In this document: positions 6,752-6,771 of the stretch, in pieces
Position numbering within the stretch: the first letter of the stretch is position 1
Layout: each line of letters begins with the position of its first letter
NCBI GenBank assembly: GCA_002452325.1
Contig: DKFG01000239.1
Coordinates: forward strand, 714 to 7,484
Length of the DNA: 6,771 bases
From: Geobacter sp. UBA6802
GTDB taxonomy: Bacteria > Desulfobacterota > Desulfuromonadia > Geobacterales > Pseudopelobacteraceae
Direction: 5' to 3'
Translations under genes and position numbers: made by a program
Notes under the pieces: generated by a model
What the model saw: only the letters and a program-made list of their open reading frames with translations
The model's database searches: none
Told to the model about the DNA's origin: nothing

Positions 6752-6771
6752 TGGTGCCCAGGACTAGACTC
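6752..6771 (-). tRNA. 3' end of a tRNA gene, partial (possibly tRNA-Leu)
   Basis: Read on the minus strand, the last 20 bases of the window are the end of a tRNA. They give the final four T-loop bases GAGT, the 3' T-stem strand CTAGT beginning with the conserved C61, the acceptor strand CCTGGGC, discriminator A and an encoded CCA. The rest, including the anticodon, lies outside the window. An implied acceptor 5' strand of GCCCAGG with discriminator A fits bacterial tRNA-Leu, but the identity cannot be proven here. A strong terminator follows at once. Confidence 0.85.

Noticed and set aside
6752..6771. Integration (att) site at the tRNA 3' end
   Set aside because: No integrase gene and no repeat of the tRNA end is present elsewhere in the window. 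The sequence next to it is an ordinary terminator.

Overview
The window comes from a Gram-negative bacterium of moderately high GC. The most likely source is a Geobacterales-type deltaproteobacterium (Geobacter, Trichlorobacter or Pelobacter relatives). This is inferred from three things: a [FeFe]-hydrogenase-like sensor fused to a sigma-54 activator, a single-chain TIGR03960 radical SAM/DUF2344 protein next to RNase G, and sigma-54-style promoter architecture. No 16S or other species marker is present.

Left half (+ strand): the window opens inside a large gene (1-2121). It encodes an iron-hydrogenase-like H-cluster domain, a four-cysteine Fe-S domain, a short helical linker, a sigma-54 AAA+ activator domain and a Fis-type helix-turn-helix. 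Its 5' end lies outside the window. A terminator-like hairpin follows, then a 244-bp intergenic region. That region holds a very good -24/-12 (sigma-54) promoter at 2289-2304 and candidate upstream activator sites about 110 and 145 bp before the predicted start. The promoter reads into a 60-residue ribbon-helix-helix DNA-binding protein (2366-2548), which ends at a strong intrinsic terminator. The simplest reading is a short regulatory cascade: a redox- or H2-responsive sigma-54 activator switches on a small RHH regulator next door. This is inference; the activator could also, or instead, act elsewhere.

Right half (- strand): a tRNA 3' end (6752-6771, possibly tRNA-Leu) and its long hairpin terminator (6706-6743) lie just upstream of an 828-aa radical SAM/DUF2344 fusion (4200-6686). 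Fifty bases further on is rng, encoding RNase G (2638-4149). The radical SAM gene and rng look like one operon that converges on the RHH gene. The gap between the tRNA terminator and the radical SAM start codon (about 20 bp) is too short for a normal promoter, so the operon may depend on read-through or on a promoter embedded in the tRNA/terminator region.

No insertion sequence, CRISPR array, phage gene or long repeat was seen. The most unusual element is the hydrogenase-like sensor-activator paired with the adjacent sigma-54 promoter.
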